A stretch of 48,762 nt of DNA from Dinochytrium kinnereticum (GCA_027604005.1 JADGJT010000162.1:307-49068), one strand, 5' to 3'; counted from the first letter of the stretch, positions 11,827 through 23,091 are shown. The notes: generated from the letters alone by a model not told the origin. Numbers and translations are program-made.

Positions 11827-13291
11827 ATGGCCTTGACGCTTGAGACTTCCCAGATTGTGCCCTTCTTTGGCATTGGTGAGCGGCACTACTCTCCACCCTA
11901 CTCCTCATATGTCCGACACCCACTGTCTTTGGTCGGCATGCATTCACTCATGCATTCCATTGCCTTCCTCACCTTCTGCTCGATATATCTCTTTCCACCT
12001 CCTGCCTTCGTAATTGCTTTGATGTATGGCCTGCGCCTCTCCACATTCCACTGCCACTCAACCACCCAACCCACACAAACACAACCACATTCTCGCATGC
12101 CTCCATCTGCATGCGCTACTCGCCGTCATTGGCATCCTTCCGCCCCTCACTCTGCCCCTTCCCCTTTTCCCTGCTTTCGGGTCCCATTCCCATTCCCGCC
12201 TTCTTTCTCATGACTGGCTGGCTCAAAGCTTGTCATTCCATTCGTGGGAAAAATCAAAGCAAAAAGTCACTCTGTCCGCACGAGACACAGATACTGCCGC
12301 GTTCGGACATATCTTTTAACCCTTTTCATCTTCTCCACAGTCATCTCCATCTTCTGGTTCGCATTTAAGAAACCGGGCTACACTCCCGAACAGACCATCC
12401 ATGTCTTCCCTTGGAAAATGCAGATCCTTTACGGCCTTGCTTGGCTCAACTACGCCTTTTACCGCAAGGACCTGTTCATTTACCTTCAGATTATCCCTGG
12501 GCTCATAACTGGATTTGTTTACACTCTCCAGTGGCACCCCTACCTTCGTAAGAGGGTTCGAAGGGCCCATGAGACTACTCTCACTATTGGTCTCACCCTT
12601 ATTACCGTTGCCACTGTTGCGACCTCCGTGTCTCCCTTCATCAATCCTACAGTGTCCAGGATCGCCTTAGGCGCTCTGTGTGGTGCCACCACTTTGGCTT
12701 ATGCAGGGTCGCTTGTTAGGGAGGATGTAAGGGCTGCTTTCCCTACTGATGGAGGGTTTGAGAGACCTGGAGGCTTTGCCTTCATTGTCTCTGGTCTTGG
12801 CCTGCTCTACGGTGGTGCCTGGGCTGGGTATGGGTTCTATGGAGCCCAGGATCCTTTTGTCTATGTTTGCAATCTTGTGGTAGGTTATCTCTCTTTTGAA
12901 GCATAAATTCCTCATTTTTAAGTTGCCATACTTAACTTACAACGTCTTGGATGAATAGATTGCTGCCGCCTCCATTATTTCCCTCCTTCTCCTCGCTTAC
13001 ACCGCCTACCGTTCCGGTGGCCTTGAGACTGGATGGGACTCGCAGAGTGAGGAGGACGAGTTTGATATGCACGTTGACCGCCTTAACCGTGCGAACACTC
13101 GCTCATCTTACGCTGGGTCTGTCCGCTCCCTTCCCCGCTCGCTCAGCAAGAGGGTTCCTTCTCAGACTGGATATGATGTCGAGTATGGAAACCCTGCTGC
13201 CGAGGCGACTTCCTCGGGAGGTGCTACGTTGATGCAGGAGGTGAAGTACCCTAGTGATGAGGAGGCTTTGGGGAAACCAGCTGGACCTTAA
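11827..13291 (+). CDS. Seven-span membrane protein, SWEET/MtN3-like sugar transporter
   Basis: Three exons (11827-11875, 12341-12879, 12959-13291) give 306 aa. Seven hydrophobic segments fall in a 3+1+3 pattern: one from exon 1 into exon 2, two around WKMQILYGLAWLNYAFY and the following Pro-Gly segment, a linker span rich in Thr/Val, then three more ending in NLVIAAASIISLLL. Each half has a small-residue-rich W..Y(G) segment followed by D-x-F(I/V)Y and a Pro- or Asn-containing helix, as in MtN3/SWEET triple-helix bundles that exchange sugars passively. The C-terminus is a soluble Ser- and acid-rich tail (from about residue 220). The first intron (465 nt) is long here and exon 1 encodes only 16 residues; an ATG at 12244 in exon 2's frame is an alternative start. 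The family call rests on pattern and topology. Confidence 0.6.
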
Positions 13292-14190
13292 GCGTCCGTG
13301 ATACGTTTGAGAGGCGATTGAACATCTCTTGATAGCCTTCACGTGTTTTGCCTTGCTGCACCTTTCAATACCTCGCGGTTTGACGTGTTGGGGACTGGCT
13401 TCTTTTCCATCTCCAGCTTTGTTATTTATTTTTGTATTTTCTGGTGCAGTTTTTTTTTCTTCTTTCTTCCTTTCAACACTCAGTGATCTCTGTAATGTCT
13501 CTTTTGCAGTTTCGTTATTCCTTTTTTCTTTTCGTCCTTCAATCGTCTTAGAAACTCTGATCAGAGAAAAATCCCTCAGTCTGGCCTTCTCAAGGAACCA
13601 AAAGAACCTCAATGACGCAGAGCTCCCACCTTCTAACCTCCTCTCTTGTATCGTTTTGGGTCTCTTGCTTGACTTCTTTACCCACTTATTTACTTATGTG
13701 ACTTTTAAGAAGGTTCTTTTCCTTTCTTTCTTTTTCGTTTTCTTCCTTTTTTATCCTTTTTTTTCTCTTCCTCTCGCGTCATTTCGTTTTCTCTAGAGGC
13801 TGGGAGCATGACTATCGTTCTGTTGCCCGCTTCTTAGTATGAAGAATAGTTGGATGTGCGGGAATTGCGATTGAGCAGACCTCAATGTAAACGAATATAT
13901 GAAGTGATTCTCTTTAAAGCAGTATTGATTTCTTTCTAACTTCTTTAATGGGACCTAGCAGTGAAGCACATAGGAAAGATGGTTTCTCTTTCGGCTCGAT
14001 GTAGCCTGACTTTTGTAAGTCTCCACCGAGTACAGGCTTCCACGGATGCCTTCATCACTTGCTGCTCCAGCGCAGGTAGAGAGCTTTATTTGAGATTGTC
14101 GCAGAATTCACTGGGCGGGTTGCGTGCATCTGGGCCGTGCATTTCAGAGGCACTCGAAAAGAAAAAAAAAGAAGATTGTCAACGGAAAGG
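13292..14190. other. Intergenic region, T-rich
   Basis: The first 500 bases are strongly T-rich and look like 3' untranslated DNA. Open frames here (for example 13329-13796) translate to low-complexity Phe/Leu/Ser. The last 200 bases precede the SLC4-like start. No gene supported. Confidence 0.65.
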
Positions 14191-15972
14191 ATGGAGTTGC
14201 AGTCGTTGCCAAGTGATGGTGGGCCTTCATCTAGCGCCAACGGAAAGACCTCACCATCCTCACCACCGACCACCAGCATTATTACACCTCCATCTCCATC
14301 ACCAAAGCTCAATCTCCGACCTTTCGATGAGATACGACGCGAGCTGACTGCTCGAATACCGCTATACTTTAGCGACTGGATGGACGGCTTAAAAGCTCCC
14401 ATCACGATCATCCCCTCCATCCTCTTCATCTACTGCATTCATGTCATCCCCGGGATCGCTTTTGGTTCGTTCCTGCAGGCAACTACTGATGGGAATTATG
14501 GTGTTATGGAGACATTACTTGCAACTGGTCTATCAGGGGTGTTCTATTCCGTCACGTCTGGACAGCCTTTGATTATTGTTGGGGTTACGGGACCGGTGTC
14601 AATCTTTAGCACAACGCTTTATTCTATATGCAAGGCCCTCTCGATCCCGTTTTTGCCATTTATGTTCTGGGTTTGCCTGTGGGCGGCAGTGATGCATGCA
14701 TTATTGGGGATTTATAATTTGTGTTCATTTGTGTCGATAGTGACCCGGTTCACATGTGAAGTATTTGGATGTCTTATTGGCGTCGTTTTCATTTCGGAAG
14801 GGATCAAGGATATTGTGAAGCACTTCGGGACGGACTCGGTTGGAGCTTTGGGAGGGGGTGTTTGGTCCCTCTTGCTAACGATAATCACGGTTGGGATGCT
14901 ATTCTTCCTCAGCTCTGCAAAAAAGTGGTTACTGTTCCCGAGGTTGATTTGCACCGTCATCGCTGACTATTCAATGCCCATAACAGTTATCGTCGTCTCA
15001 CTTCTCTCTGGAATCGCCATTCTAAGCCCTCTGGGGATTACTCGTTTGGTCGTTCCGCAGTCTTTTACAACCACCTCTGGAAGATCTTGGTTGGTTTCAC
15101 CGGGTGACGCGTCTGTTGGAATGATCTTTGCGGCCGCTCTGCCCGCTCTTGTGCTGACCATTCTCATATTTTTTGATCACAACGTTTCGTCGTTATTGTC
15201 TCAGTCTCGGGCGATGAGACTAAAAAAGCCTCCTGCCTACAATTATGACTTTACGATTCTTGGCTTTACATTGATATTGACTGGCATATTGGGACTGCCC
15301 TGCACTCATGGTTTGATTCCGCAGGCTCCACTTCACGTGGTCTCTTTGGCAAAGTTTCGATCTGTCACCAAAGTCGTTGATGGCGTTCCGCGAGATGCTG
15401 TTCGAGTGGAATCGGTCGTCGAGAACAGGACGTCTAATTTCGTTATGTCTGTCTTGGTCGTCTTGACGGCTGTCTGCCCACCTATATTACGTGCTATTGG
15501 GCTGATACCAAACGCTGTTCTCGCCGGAATCTTTCTCTTCATGGGATTCTCATCCTTCTTCAACAACCAATTTGCGTCTCGATGCTGTCTCTTTGTTTGC
15601 AACCCTTCCTATCGGTCTCTGTACTTTGAGCACATTGCCAAAGTTCCTTTCAAGACTGTTTTAGCTTACACAGGAATTCAGATAGCTTGCCTCATCGCTA
15701 TATTTGGAGTTACGCTCACTCAGGCTGCGATATCGTTCCCTGTGCTTATTGCTCTGCTAGTGCCTGTTCGTATTTTCCTTGTATCAAGGTTCTTTTCGAA
15801 AGAACATGTTGAATTGCTCGATGGGTCAGAAGTGGAAAAAGAGGTTGAAGAGGTTGTGGAGGACGAGGTTTTAATTGGGGGAAGTAGTGAGCCGGAGTTT
15901 GCCGTCGTGACAGAGGGAGGGCTTGGGAGCAGTAGTGCCTCGCTGATTCGTGATGCTGTTAAAGTACAATAG
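14191..15972 (+). CDS. SLC4/BOR1-type anion (borate or bicarbonate) transporter
   Basis: A single exon of 593 aa. After a Ser/Pro-rich N-terminus comes the SLC4 family block: PFDEIRRELTARIPLYFSDW, then the first spans, and the diagnostic GVTGPVSIFSTTLY, related to the substrate-binding Val-x-Gly-Pro region of BOR1 and band 3. Further hallmarks are FISEGIKDIVKHF, FDHNVSSLLSQ and GLPCTHGLIPQAPLHVVSLA. The C-terminus is acidic. Yeast BOR1 exports borate at the plasma membrane; animal members move bicarbonate or chloride, so the substrate is not settled. Length fits BOR1 (about 580) and there is no large cytosolic band-3 domain. The open frame continues upstream to 14137 but without an ATG, so 14191 is the first usable start. 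It is unusual here in having no intron. Confidence 0.9.
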   Translation: MELQSLPSDGGPSSSANGKTSPSSPPTTSIITPPSPSPKLNLRPFDEIRRELTARIPLYFSDWMDGLKAPITIIPSILFIYCIHVIPGIAFGSFLQATTDGNYGVMETLLATGLSGVFYSVTSGQPLIIVGVTGPVSIFSTTLYSICKALSIPFLPFMFWVCLWAAVMHALLGIYNLCSFVSIVTRFTCEVFGCLIGVVFISEGIKDIVKHFGTDSVGALGGGVWSLLLTIITVGMLFFLSSAKKWLLFPRLICTVIADYSMPITVIVVSLLSGIAILSPLGITRLVVPQSFTTTSGRSWLVSPGDASVGMIFAAALPALVLTILIFFDHNVSSLLSQSRAMRLKKPPAYNYDFTILGFTLILTGILGLPCTHGLIPQAPLHVVSLAKFRSVTKVVDGVPRDAVRVESVVENRTSNFVMSVLVVLTAVCPPILRAIGLIPNAVLAGIFLFMGFSSFFNNQFASRCCLFVCNPSYRSLYFEHIAKVPFKTVLAYTGIQIACLIAIFGVTLTQAAISFPVLIALLVPVRIFLVSRFFSKEHVELLDGSEVEKEVEEVVEDEVLIGGSSEPEFAVVTEGGLGSSSASLIRDAVKVQ

Positions 15973-16537
15973 ACGCACATGGAGCTTTTATAGATATGTA
16001 ATAATAACATTGGCAGTATATTTACTTACGCGACACACCCGATCGGCCATCTCCCTCAAATCGGCTGGAATTTTTCTTTTATACTGACATTAATAACTTA
16101 TCCTGTTCAATCACTGGTGCTTGAACCCGACGGCCAACTTTGCTCACATGCAATGAATTTTGAAAAAAAAAAAAAAAGCCATAGAACCCCGAACCCAAGT
16201 GTCTATAAAGTTTCAATCGAACACAGCTTCATGGCCGAAGAAAGGATACGCGATTCGGCTTAGGATTAATAAGAAGAGATCGGAGAGATTTACAGTTGGG
16301 TTTTTTTTCATGATAAATATGTAAATTACACGGCCATTCTCTTCAACAGTAACCGCCAGCCCAAAACCCAACTTCACCCCTCGGATCCTTAGAAAAGACT
16401 CTTTGGGTGCGGATGAGGCCTGGACGTCGCGGCCAGATACTGAAATAACTATCCTCAACTACACGTTATCCCACTGCGATCCTGTTTTCCCCAGTTGACA
16501 TTTGCGTATTCTCTGAAGTTGATGAAGTGATATTGGC
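15973..16537. other. Intergenic region
   Basis: Contains a 15-base A-run near 16161-16176. A minus-strand open frame (16213-16458) begins at TTG, has no ATG near its start and no recognisable domain, so I do not call it a gene. Confidence 0.55.
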
Positions 16538-18801
16538 ATGGAATGCCCGATTAGCGACAAGCCAGTCACGCTTTCAGGCTCCCCTGACCCCTCCTCTGGC
16601 GGCCCGTTCAATCCTCACCTTTCTCTCACTGTGACAGTTCCCGTGTCCTCCGCTATCCCCAGGCTAGGATCTTTTGGTCCCCCACCCCCACTTACCCGAT
16701 CTCCACTATCACCAAAACCTGCCTGCCCAAACGATTTCCCATCATTCTCTTCACTTGATCGTAGTGGATCGGAGAAGAGCTCCGCGGCCGGGTCTTTGGC
16801 AGTTTCTGCTGATTCGGTTGCTTCGGCTGAGTTGAGTGGTGATAAATCTTTGAATATAGGGGCACTTGTGGGTGGGGGTGAGCAGGTTACAGGGAGATGT
16901 ACGGCGAGGGGTGTTAATGGGCATTCATGCTCTCTTGAGACCAAGGGTGCGAAGATAGGCGTAGAGCAGCCAAGTCCTTTCAAAGTCGACACAGATGAGG
17001 TAGCTGGCTCTCTTTTACTTTATTTTCCTTGTGAAGGCTTTCATATCCACCTGTCGTTGAAATGCTGTGCTTGCCCATGAAGACGATTTGAATGCGAATG
17101 GCGCATCCATCTCACTTTAAAACTATCCTCAGTTCCATGTGATGCCCGCACTTTTGGATTGGTCTCTGGAACACATAGAATCACAATGCCCCATTGTCCA
17201 CTCCCGCCCCACCTTCTTTCAGGATTTCAAATGTGCAAGCCCTCATTAACCATCACGCAAACCCTCTTGCCTTTTTCTAGGTCATAGCGGCTCTTCCATT
17301 CTTATCAACATCTGAATTGAAGTTAGTAGACGACCCGTTGACATTGTCAGCTGCCGTCATGGACGAATCGAAACGGCTATCCAGTAATCGCCGGAACACC
17401 ACCTTAAGCCCGTCTCCTGCGACACCATCCCGAACCTCTCAATCGCCTTCTCGGACTTCATCAGCGACTCGGTCTCGCTCGCCCACTCCCTCTCGCACTT
17501 CCAACGCTGCAACACCAACGCTTAAAGACCATCCACGTCAAACTCCCGAACTTCACCTGGATATACCCAATAAGCATGCCATCAGCACCTCATCACCAGC
17601 ACCTTTAATGGCCCCTCTGTCAGCTCCTCCTCGTCTCTCCACTCCAGAAACTCAGTCTCGTATCCCGGTTTCTTCTCGTTCTCGGTCGGGATCCGCGACA
17701 ACCCCCAGGGTCAACGATGAGGTTCATCAACCTCCTGCAGGAATATCATCTGGACGTGTCAGATTCGATGCTGAAGTGGAGGGGGGGGAAGGGGGGCAGG
17801 CGATAGTAGTAGGGGACGGTAAACCGCGTGTAGGGTCTCGCCAGGCATCGCCGGAACGTCCAAGGTCTAGATCTATGTCTTCAAAGGGAGGTGTGGTTGT
17901 GGTGGATGAGGAGATAGGGAGGAGATCGTTAGGGACGCAAGGGTCCCCAGGCCGTGGGAGGTCACTATCAGAATCGGTTCCAAAGGCTACTGCAGATTCG
18001 CCTGCAGCCGGTTTATCTTCATCAGCTCGAGGGTACACGGCAGGGAGGACGTCAGTATCGAAGAGGTCTGGTCCCCCTTCACCAGTTTCTCCGAGAAGGT
18101 CGATAGCGACTAGTCCCGCCATCAGACGACCGGAACATGTGCCTCCTAGTCCTTCACGTCGGTCCGTAGTAAGTAGTGGTAGTAATCGAGCCAGCGTTTC
18201 TGCTGGAATGGAAAGTATGCCATTGGATGAGAAATCTTCCGAGTCCACCAAAAGAGCCGCCACGCCGCCACCGCTTCCAAAGAAACTCTCCGTAGATACC
18301 AACAGCATGCTTGCCACCACACCGACTCTGGAAGATGGGGAATCAACCGCAGTTGAAACAATGACGCTTGGCGTCGGTGAGGACGAACGAAGACTTTGTG
18401 CAGCGTCGGAGACTCTTTCTCGATCTCCTAGTGGAAGGGGACGTCGCACGATATTCTCGTCACGACCCACGACAGTTGATATGGAGCCTGCGGTTGCGTT
18501 ATTGAAGCGAGTAGAGCAGCTGGAGGTTAAGATGAGAAGACATGATCGGGTCATTCACACGCTAATACGGGATATTAGCCTTCTGAAGACTTCGGGAGGT
18601 AGGGGATCGAGCACTTTGGCCTTTTCGGCATCGGGAAGTTTGGGAAAGTTACAGAGTCCGTTGACTCCTTATAGCGCGGCGATGGAAAATTACCTCGAGG
18701 GAGCTGGTGGGGCGACCCCGTATGGCCTAAACCTCACGCTTGGAGCACCGTTTGTGAAGAGTACAGGCTCTGATATTTCAGATGTTGGATCTGGGCAGTA
18801 G
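16538..18801 (+). CDS. Ser/Pro/Arg-rich low-complexity protein with C-terminal coiled coil
   Basis: Two exons (16538-16999 and 17281-18801) join at phase 0 through a 281-nt intron and give 660 aa. I do not recognise the family. Residues 1-500 are disordered and very rich in Ser, Pro, Arg and Thr, with many SP/TP and RSxS sites expected to be phosphorylated, such as SRTSQSPSRTSSATRSRSPT. Near the C-terminus lies a short heptad region (VALLKRVEQLEVKMRRHDRVIHTLIRDISLL), compatible with dimerisation. No signal peptide or membrane span is present. It could be a cytoskeletal or signalling adaptor. The opposite strand also stays open over parts of exon 2, a side effect of the composition. The join between the exons is plausible but not backed by homology. 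Confidence 0.65.
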
Positions 18802-19031
18802 CCTTGCATCCTTTATTTTCCAATCAATAAGCATACTGTTCTCTTGATGCCCAGCGCCAAGATGTCCAACGCTCTGAATACCACCCAAACTCCGCACCAG
18901 TCCAGGCTACAAGGCCCTGGTTGAAATTCCAAAACAAAATCCAGAATACATAAAGAATTTGTCATTGCAGATAGAACGACTTGGTCAACACCGTCAACCC
19001 CCAACATCTGCCGAGTCCCCGCTTTACGCTG

Positions 19032-21279
19032 ATGATAACAGCTGCAACGCCTGTCAAAGTCCCCTCAAAAGCTGCTCAGGCGAGCTCAAACGGGGGCGGA
19101 AAGCAACGGAGGCCTTCTGGGTCTGTTAGTAACAACATCAATGGGATGTCCGATGCTGGAGCTTCAAAGGGCAGACCTGTGGAAGCTCCTCAGCGTAACC
19201 TGAGTCCGAAGATGGTGAAGAACGGGGCGAATGGAACAACGGTCATGTCGACTGCGGAAGCGACAGAAAAGCATCAAACCAACCTGAGAGTGTCCGGAAA
19301 GTTTGACATGGACGACCTCAAGTTCCTCACCTCCAAACTCCCGAAAACGCCTCCCGTCTTCACAACCCCGACGCTCGACTTCTCTTCTCACCACTCTGAG
19401 CTCCTCGACCTCACCTCGGCTGTGCTTGACTTCGTCACAAGCTACCACACCAAACACTTTCCCCTGGCTTGTCCACTTCGAACTGACTCCCAAAGAACGC
19501 AGGAGAGGTTACTGAAGAACCGGCGGGTCGTCACCGCTGTTTCGATGGTCATCTCCCACTTCAATCTTCTTACAACCCCCAATCCTCTTCATCGCTCCTC
19601 TTCGTCATCGCCACCATTTAATGCTAGCAAAGATGCATGGCCTTCCCTCACTTCACCTCATCCCTCCTTCGACTCGACCTTAGCAAAACATCAGCGTGCT
19701 TCGTATCATTACCTCCGTGGTAGACTTTACGCAATGCTTCCTTGGCCTGACACCCGGGCCGAAGCCGATCTCAATCGGTGTCTAAAGCTCAACCCATCTC
19801 TTCACGACGCTTGGAACCTTCTTGGAGAATGGTACTATGGATCCTGCTCACCTCTTGCTGGGGAAGGGCTGCTTCCTGGAGATTCTGTGAAGTTTCGGAC
19901 GGGGCTGAAGGCTGAGGATGCCAGGAGGTTGGCTGTAGCGTGCTTTGAGAGAGGTTTGGAGGGCAAACGAAATCGGGATGGATTGTTGAATTTGGCTATG
20001 ACTGTTCGGGCAGTTGCGGTTGGAGATGGAAAAGAGGAAGTTGAGGCGCTTTTGCAGAGGAGCGTTGCCTTGTGTAAGGAGGCACTGGCTATGGATGTTG
20101 GAGATGGGTTGTCGTGGTGTATGTTTCCTAATATGACTTCTCCTCCTTTTTTTCGCTTATGCGGATTTTCCTGTCTTTTCTTTCTCCTCTTTTTTTTATT
20201 TATCTCTCTAATTGCTACTATGATTTCTTTTTTCTTTTTCTTCCCTATAAGTCGGCCTTGGATCTACCTACTTGAAGTTTTTCTTCAATGTCTCGTTTGA
20301 TAGTAAAGACCTTTACAAGGCACTGGCAGCCTACAATAAGGCCGCCTCAAGCGTCGACATGGTAAACCACCCCGATCTTTACAGAAATCGAGCTATTGTG
20401 AGTCGTAGTGTCTCTATTTTTCCTTATGTTGTCCCTCTAAGTCATAAAACTAATCTGCCGTGTATATACAAACGAAAACCTCCTTAAAAAATTAGGTCAA
20501 CCTCTATCTTGAAAATTACCCGTCTTCCCTAGACGATTTTGGCCGCTCCTCTACCCTCGACCCCCTGGACATTGGTCCAGATTGTGACGCCCAAGTTCAC
20601 ACTATTCTCTCGATGGTTCAAAATGTTTCAAAGTCCATTGAGCGTCATCGAGTGGCCTCTGCTGTCTCTGGTGCTGAGCGAAAGACCTCTGTTAAGAAGT
20701 CAACTAAGGAGGTGGCAGTGGAGGCTTGTAAAGTATTGGGGTCGGGGCAGATTGAAAAAAAAGGAGAGGTAAACGCAGACGTTGTGGTGGTGGTAAAGGT
20801 TTTAGAGGTTTTGGGGAATGGGTTGCCGAGGTGAGATTCTCTTGAATTCATGTTCTTATTCTTCTTTCCGATACATTCTTTGGCATCTTTTTGTTGATGA
20901 GTTGCTTGTTTTGATGCCGACGATTTTTTTTTGTTTCTCTTATAGGACGTATGCTGTGGAAGACGTGAATGGGTCGACCATCTTTGGCCTTAGCATCTTC
21001 AACCTCGCCGACGGATCTGTGCCTATCGCAGCTGGCGATGAACTCTCCATCTCTTCTCCAGTATTCACCCGCTTTGATATCAACTATGGAAAAGTAAGTT
21101 AATTCTAGTCCTTCGCCTCTACCTTTTCCATGATCATTTACTTTTTATTTGATACACAGTTTTCCGCCAAGTATTTGAATCTGAGGGTTGATAAGCCTTG
21201 GCTTATTGCTGTGAACGGCGTTGGGCTTGCCAAGGGTAGCTTGGCTATCACTCAAGTTAGGGTGCAGACTGTGGTTTAG
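19032..21279 (+). CDS. TTC5/STRAP-like TPR protein with C-terminal OB fold
   Basis: Five exons (19032-20118, 20252-20397, 20496-20830, 20946-21093, 21160-21279) give 611 aa. A long low-complexity N-terminus (about 115 aa) precedes TPR units: YHYLRGRLYAMLPW, AEADLNRCLKLNPSLHDAWNLLGEWYY, DARRLAVACFERGL, then SWFGLGSTYLKFFFN and ALAAYNKAASSVDM..NHPDLYRNRAIVNLYLENY. The last two closely follow the human TTC5 pattern (SW-x-NLG-x-AYL...FFN, ALSAY-x-QAE, NPDLHLNRA). The end has the TTC5-type OB fold finishing with FSAKYLNLRVDKPWLIAVNG. In animals TTC5 recognises nascent tubulin at the ribosome and triggers tubulin mRNA decay, and acts with p300/JMY in the nucleus. Whether the fungal protein does either is unknown. 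The first upstream in-frame codons lack an ATG, so 19032 is the start. Confidence 0.85.
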
Positions 21280-22242
21280 TTTTGGTCAGTAATTATTGCG
21301 TGCGGTTGAGATTCTGATGGGGAATTGCCACGATGTGCCTTTTTTTATTCCGTTTCTCTTAGCGCTGCAAAAGTGTGGGCTTTCTGATGGTAGCTTAGAT
21401 GTCAGTTAGATTAAGGTACGCATTGTGGTTCAAACTGCATTTGCGAAGAGGTATTAAGGATTTCTCGATGCTGAATGCTTACGCGCTTCGAGCGCGTAAT
21501 TTAGAATTACGGGTAAAGCATCGTAAAGGGCCGGGAAATTGGTGTGTTTTAGACTAGAATCTGGATGGTGATGAGATGCACTTGTATTTTCTTTGTGTGG
21601 TTTTTGATTCGTGGCTCTTGTCCCTTTTCTTTATTTCTTTCATTTTCTTTCCGCTTGTAATAAGTCTTACCTCCATAGTGCTGGCGTTATTCCACTTTGG
21701 CTCTTGTTTCTTTCTCTCTAGCATTTAGTTTGAAGTTGTTTGAAGTTGTTTCACCTGTTCCATATGTTTTTTTCGCCTAACCTCTTTTAATGCCCTTGTG
21801 TTTTTCTTTGCGCGCACGATGTGTATTCGCGAGATCTCATATGGAGTTTCCAGCTGCATCAGTCGACTTAGCTTTTTTACTTGCCCCGTTCTGTACCGTA
21901 CCTCCCCCTTTTTTAAACAGTCACAGGCTTCCTTCTTTGAACAGCACTTTTTGCATCTCCATCATATCACTGTCCAATAACACACGCCCGTCTCCGCCCT
22001 ACCGTTTACTTTGATCAATCTTTATTTATGTTCAACCATTTAAGTACTTTTCATTTATTTTTTTTTTTCCCTGTTTAAATGGGATTGCGTTTCCTTGAGC
22101 AGGTTGGGATGAGTGCCTGTTTCTTTGGTGCCTTTTATGACTGCTATATATATATTTCAAACACTGCTTTTACATAGTAGTTTGGCACATTTCCCAAAGG
22201 AATAACTGATGAGGGCTGCATGGGCGGCAACCGGCCAAATCT
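21280..22242. other. Intergenic region downstream of the TTC5-like gene
   Basis: T-rich DNA between a plus-strand and a minus-strand 3' end. It contains the structured element at 21466-21523, a tandem TTTGAAGTTG pair near 21729-21748 and a short TA run near 22146-22156. No coding gene is supported. Confidence 0.6.
21466..21523. other. Three-way-junction inverted-repeat element
   Basis: Three stems nest in 47 bases: an outer stem ATGCTTAC (21475-21482) with GTAAAGCAT (21513-21521, one bulged A), a hairpin GCGCT-tcg-AGCGC (21483-21495) and a hairpin GTAATT-tag-AATTAC (21496-21510). A competing outer stem CGATGCT (21466-21472) with AGCATCG (21517-21523) is perfect. The first hairpin can also extend to nine pairs. 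It lies about 190 bases past the TTC5-like stop and could be a 3' UTR structure, an RNA gene or a mobile-element remnant. Confidence 0.55.
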
Positions 22243-23091
22243 TCAACTCACTTGTTGATGCCCTGGGAGTACCTGAGCTGAGTAGGCCGGCAGCGTGTCC
22301 TCCTCCCCAGGAACCATTGGCAGCGGTCGGTTATTCCTTTGAGAGGGTGGCATGGGCTCTGCTGGAACTGCATACACGGACACCGGGATTTGGGCTGCTG
22401 GGGTAGGAAGCGCTTGAGGCCTTCGAGAGACTTGGCGGGAAGAGGCGGGTGGTGGGCGCTGTTGAATGGGTGTAATCGGATGCTGTGGTGTGTAAGCTGC
22501 ATGACGAGGCTGTAAAATTGGTTGAATAGAAACTGCCGCTGATGTGGATGCGGAAGGGACGACCGGTAGGTAGAGCTGCTGTACGGTTGGTGAAGTTGGT
22601 CCTAGCTTCTGAACAAGTTTCGCATGCTTGCTTTGAAGCCTTCTGATATTTCGTTGACGCTTCCTCTCCTCCTTTGAAAGCTTAATCTTTTTTTCGGAGC
22701 AGCAGCCTCCTGGAGGGGTGGGGGCGACACGGGCGGGGAAGATTGGTTGGGTGGGGGCGGCACGGGCGAGGGAGATTGGTTGTGCCGTTTGGAGAGCCTT
22801 TCCAGAGAGGATGAAGGCTGGAGCGACTGTTGCGGTCGACGTTGGAGGAGGGGTGAGCCCGATACGCATCATCTTACGCTCAATCCGGGTGAGGCGTTTT
22901 TGGAGTTTGCGGGATTCTCGGGTGGCAGATGGAGCGGGGTTGATGAGGATGATGGGTTGGAGGACCTGCTCGTTGGGTGGGTTTGGCTGCTGTTTGAGAA
23001 GCTGCGACTTTTTGCGGGTGGTGGCATCGGTGCGACGCGATGAGCTGAGGAGTCCGAGCTCGGATAGCGCGTCCTGAAATATCGATATCAT
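22243..23091 (-). CDS. Pro-rich basic protein of unknown function
   Basis: A single open frame of 282 aa starting at ATG 23091. I do not recognise it. It has a basic, partly helical region (RKLQKRLTRIERKMMRIGL and KLSKEERKRQRNIRRLQSKH) within long Pro/Ala/Gln/Ser-rich disordered stretches. Near the C-terminus there is EEDTLPAYSAQ, a PAY core reminiscent of short adaptor-binding motifs but not a full PPxY. No signal peptide or span. The opposite strand also stays open for part of the length, so coding rests on ORF length, the ATG and composition. Expression data would settle it. Confidence 0.5.
   Translation of the reverse strand: MISIFQDALSELGLLSSSRRTDATTRKKSQLLKQQPNPPNEQVLQPIILINPAPSATRESRKLQKRLTRIERKMMRIGLTPPPTSTATVAPAFILSGKALQTAQPISLARAAPTQPIFPARVAPTPPGGCCSEKKIKLSKEERKRQRNIRRLQSKHAKLVQKLGPTSPTVQQLYLPVVPSASTSAAVSIQPILQPRHAAYTPQHPITPIQQRPPPASSRQVSRRPQALPTPAAQIPVSVYAVPAEPMPPSQRNNRPLPMVPGEEDTLPAYSAQVLPGHQQVS

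Noticed and set aside
12026..12319. Extra coding frames within the first intron of the SWEET-like gene
   Set aside because: Two overlapping frames of Pro/His/Ser-rich translation; no span or motif, and exon 1 joins exon 2 in phase without them.
13329..13796. Plus-strand 155-codon open frame
   Set aside because: T-rich DNA gives a low-complexity Phe/Leu/Ser translation; there is no domain and it follows a stop codon like a 3' UTR.
16213..16458. Minus-strand 81-codon frame
   Set aside because: Begins at TTG, no ATG near the start, no motif, no acceptable partner exon.
17727..18554. 275-codon open frame antisense to the Ser/Pro-rich gene
   Set aside because: A composition shadow of the Ser/Arg-rich coding strand, as its length follows the low stop frequency; no motif.
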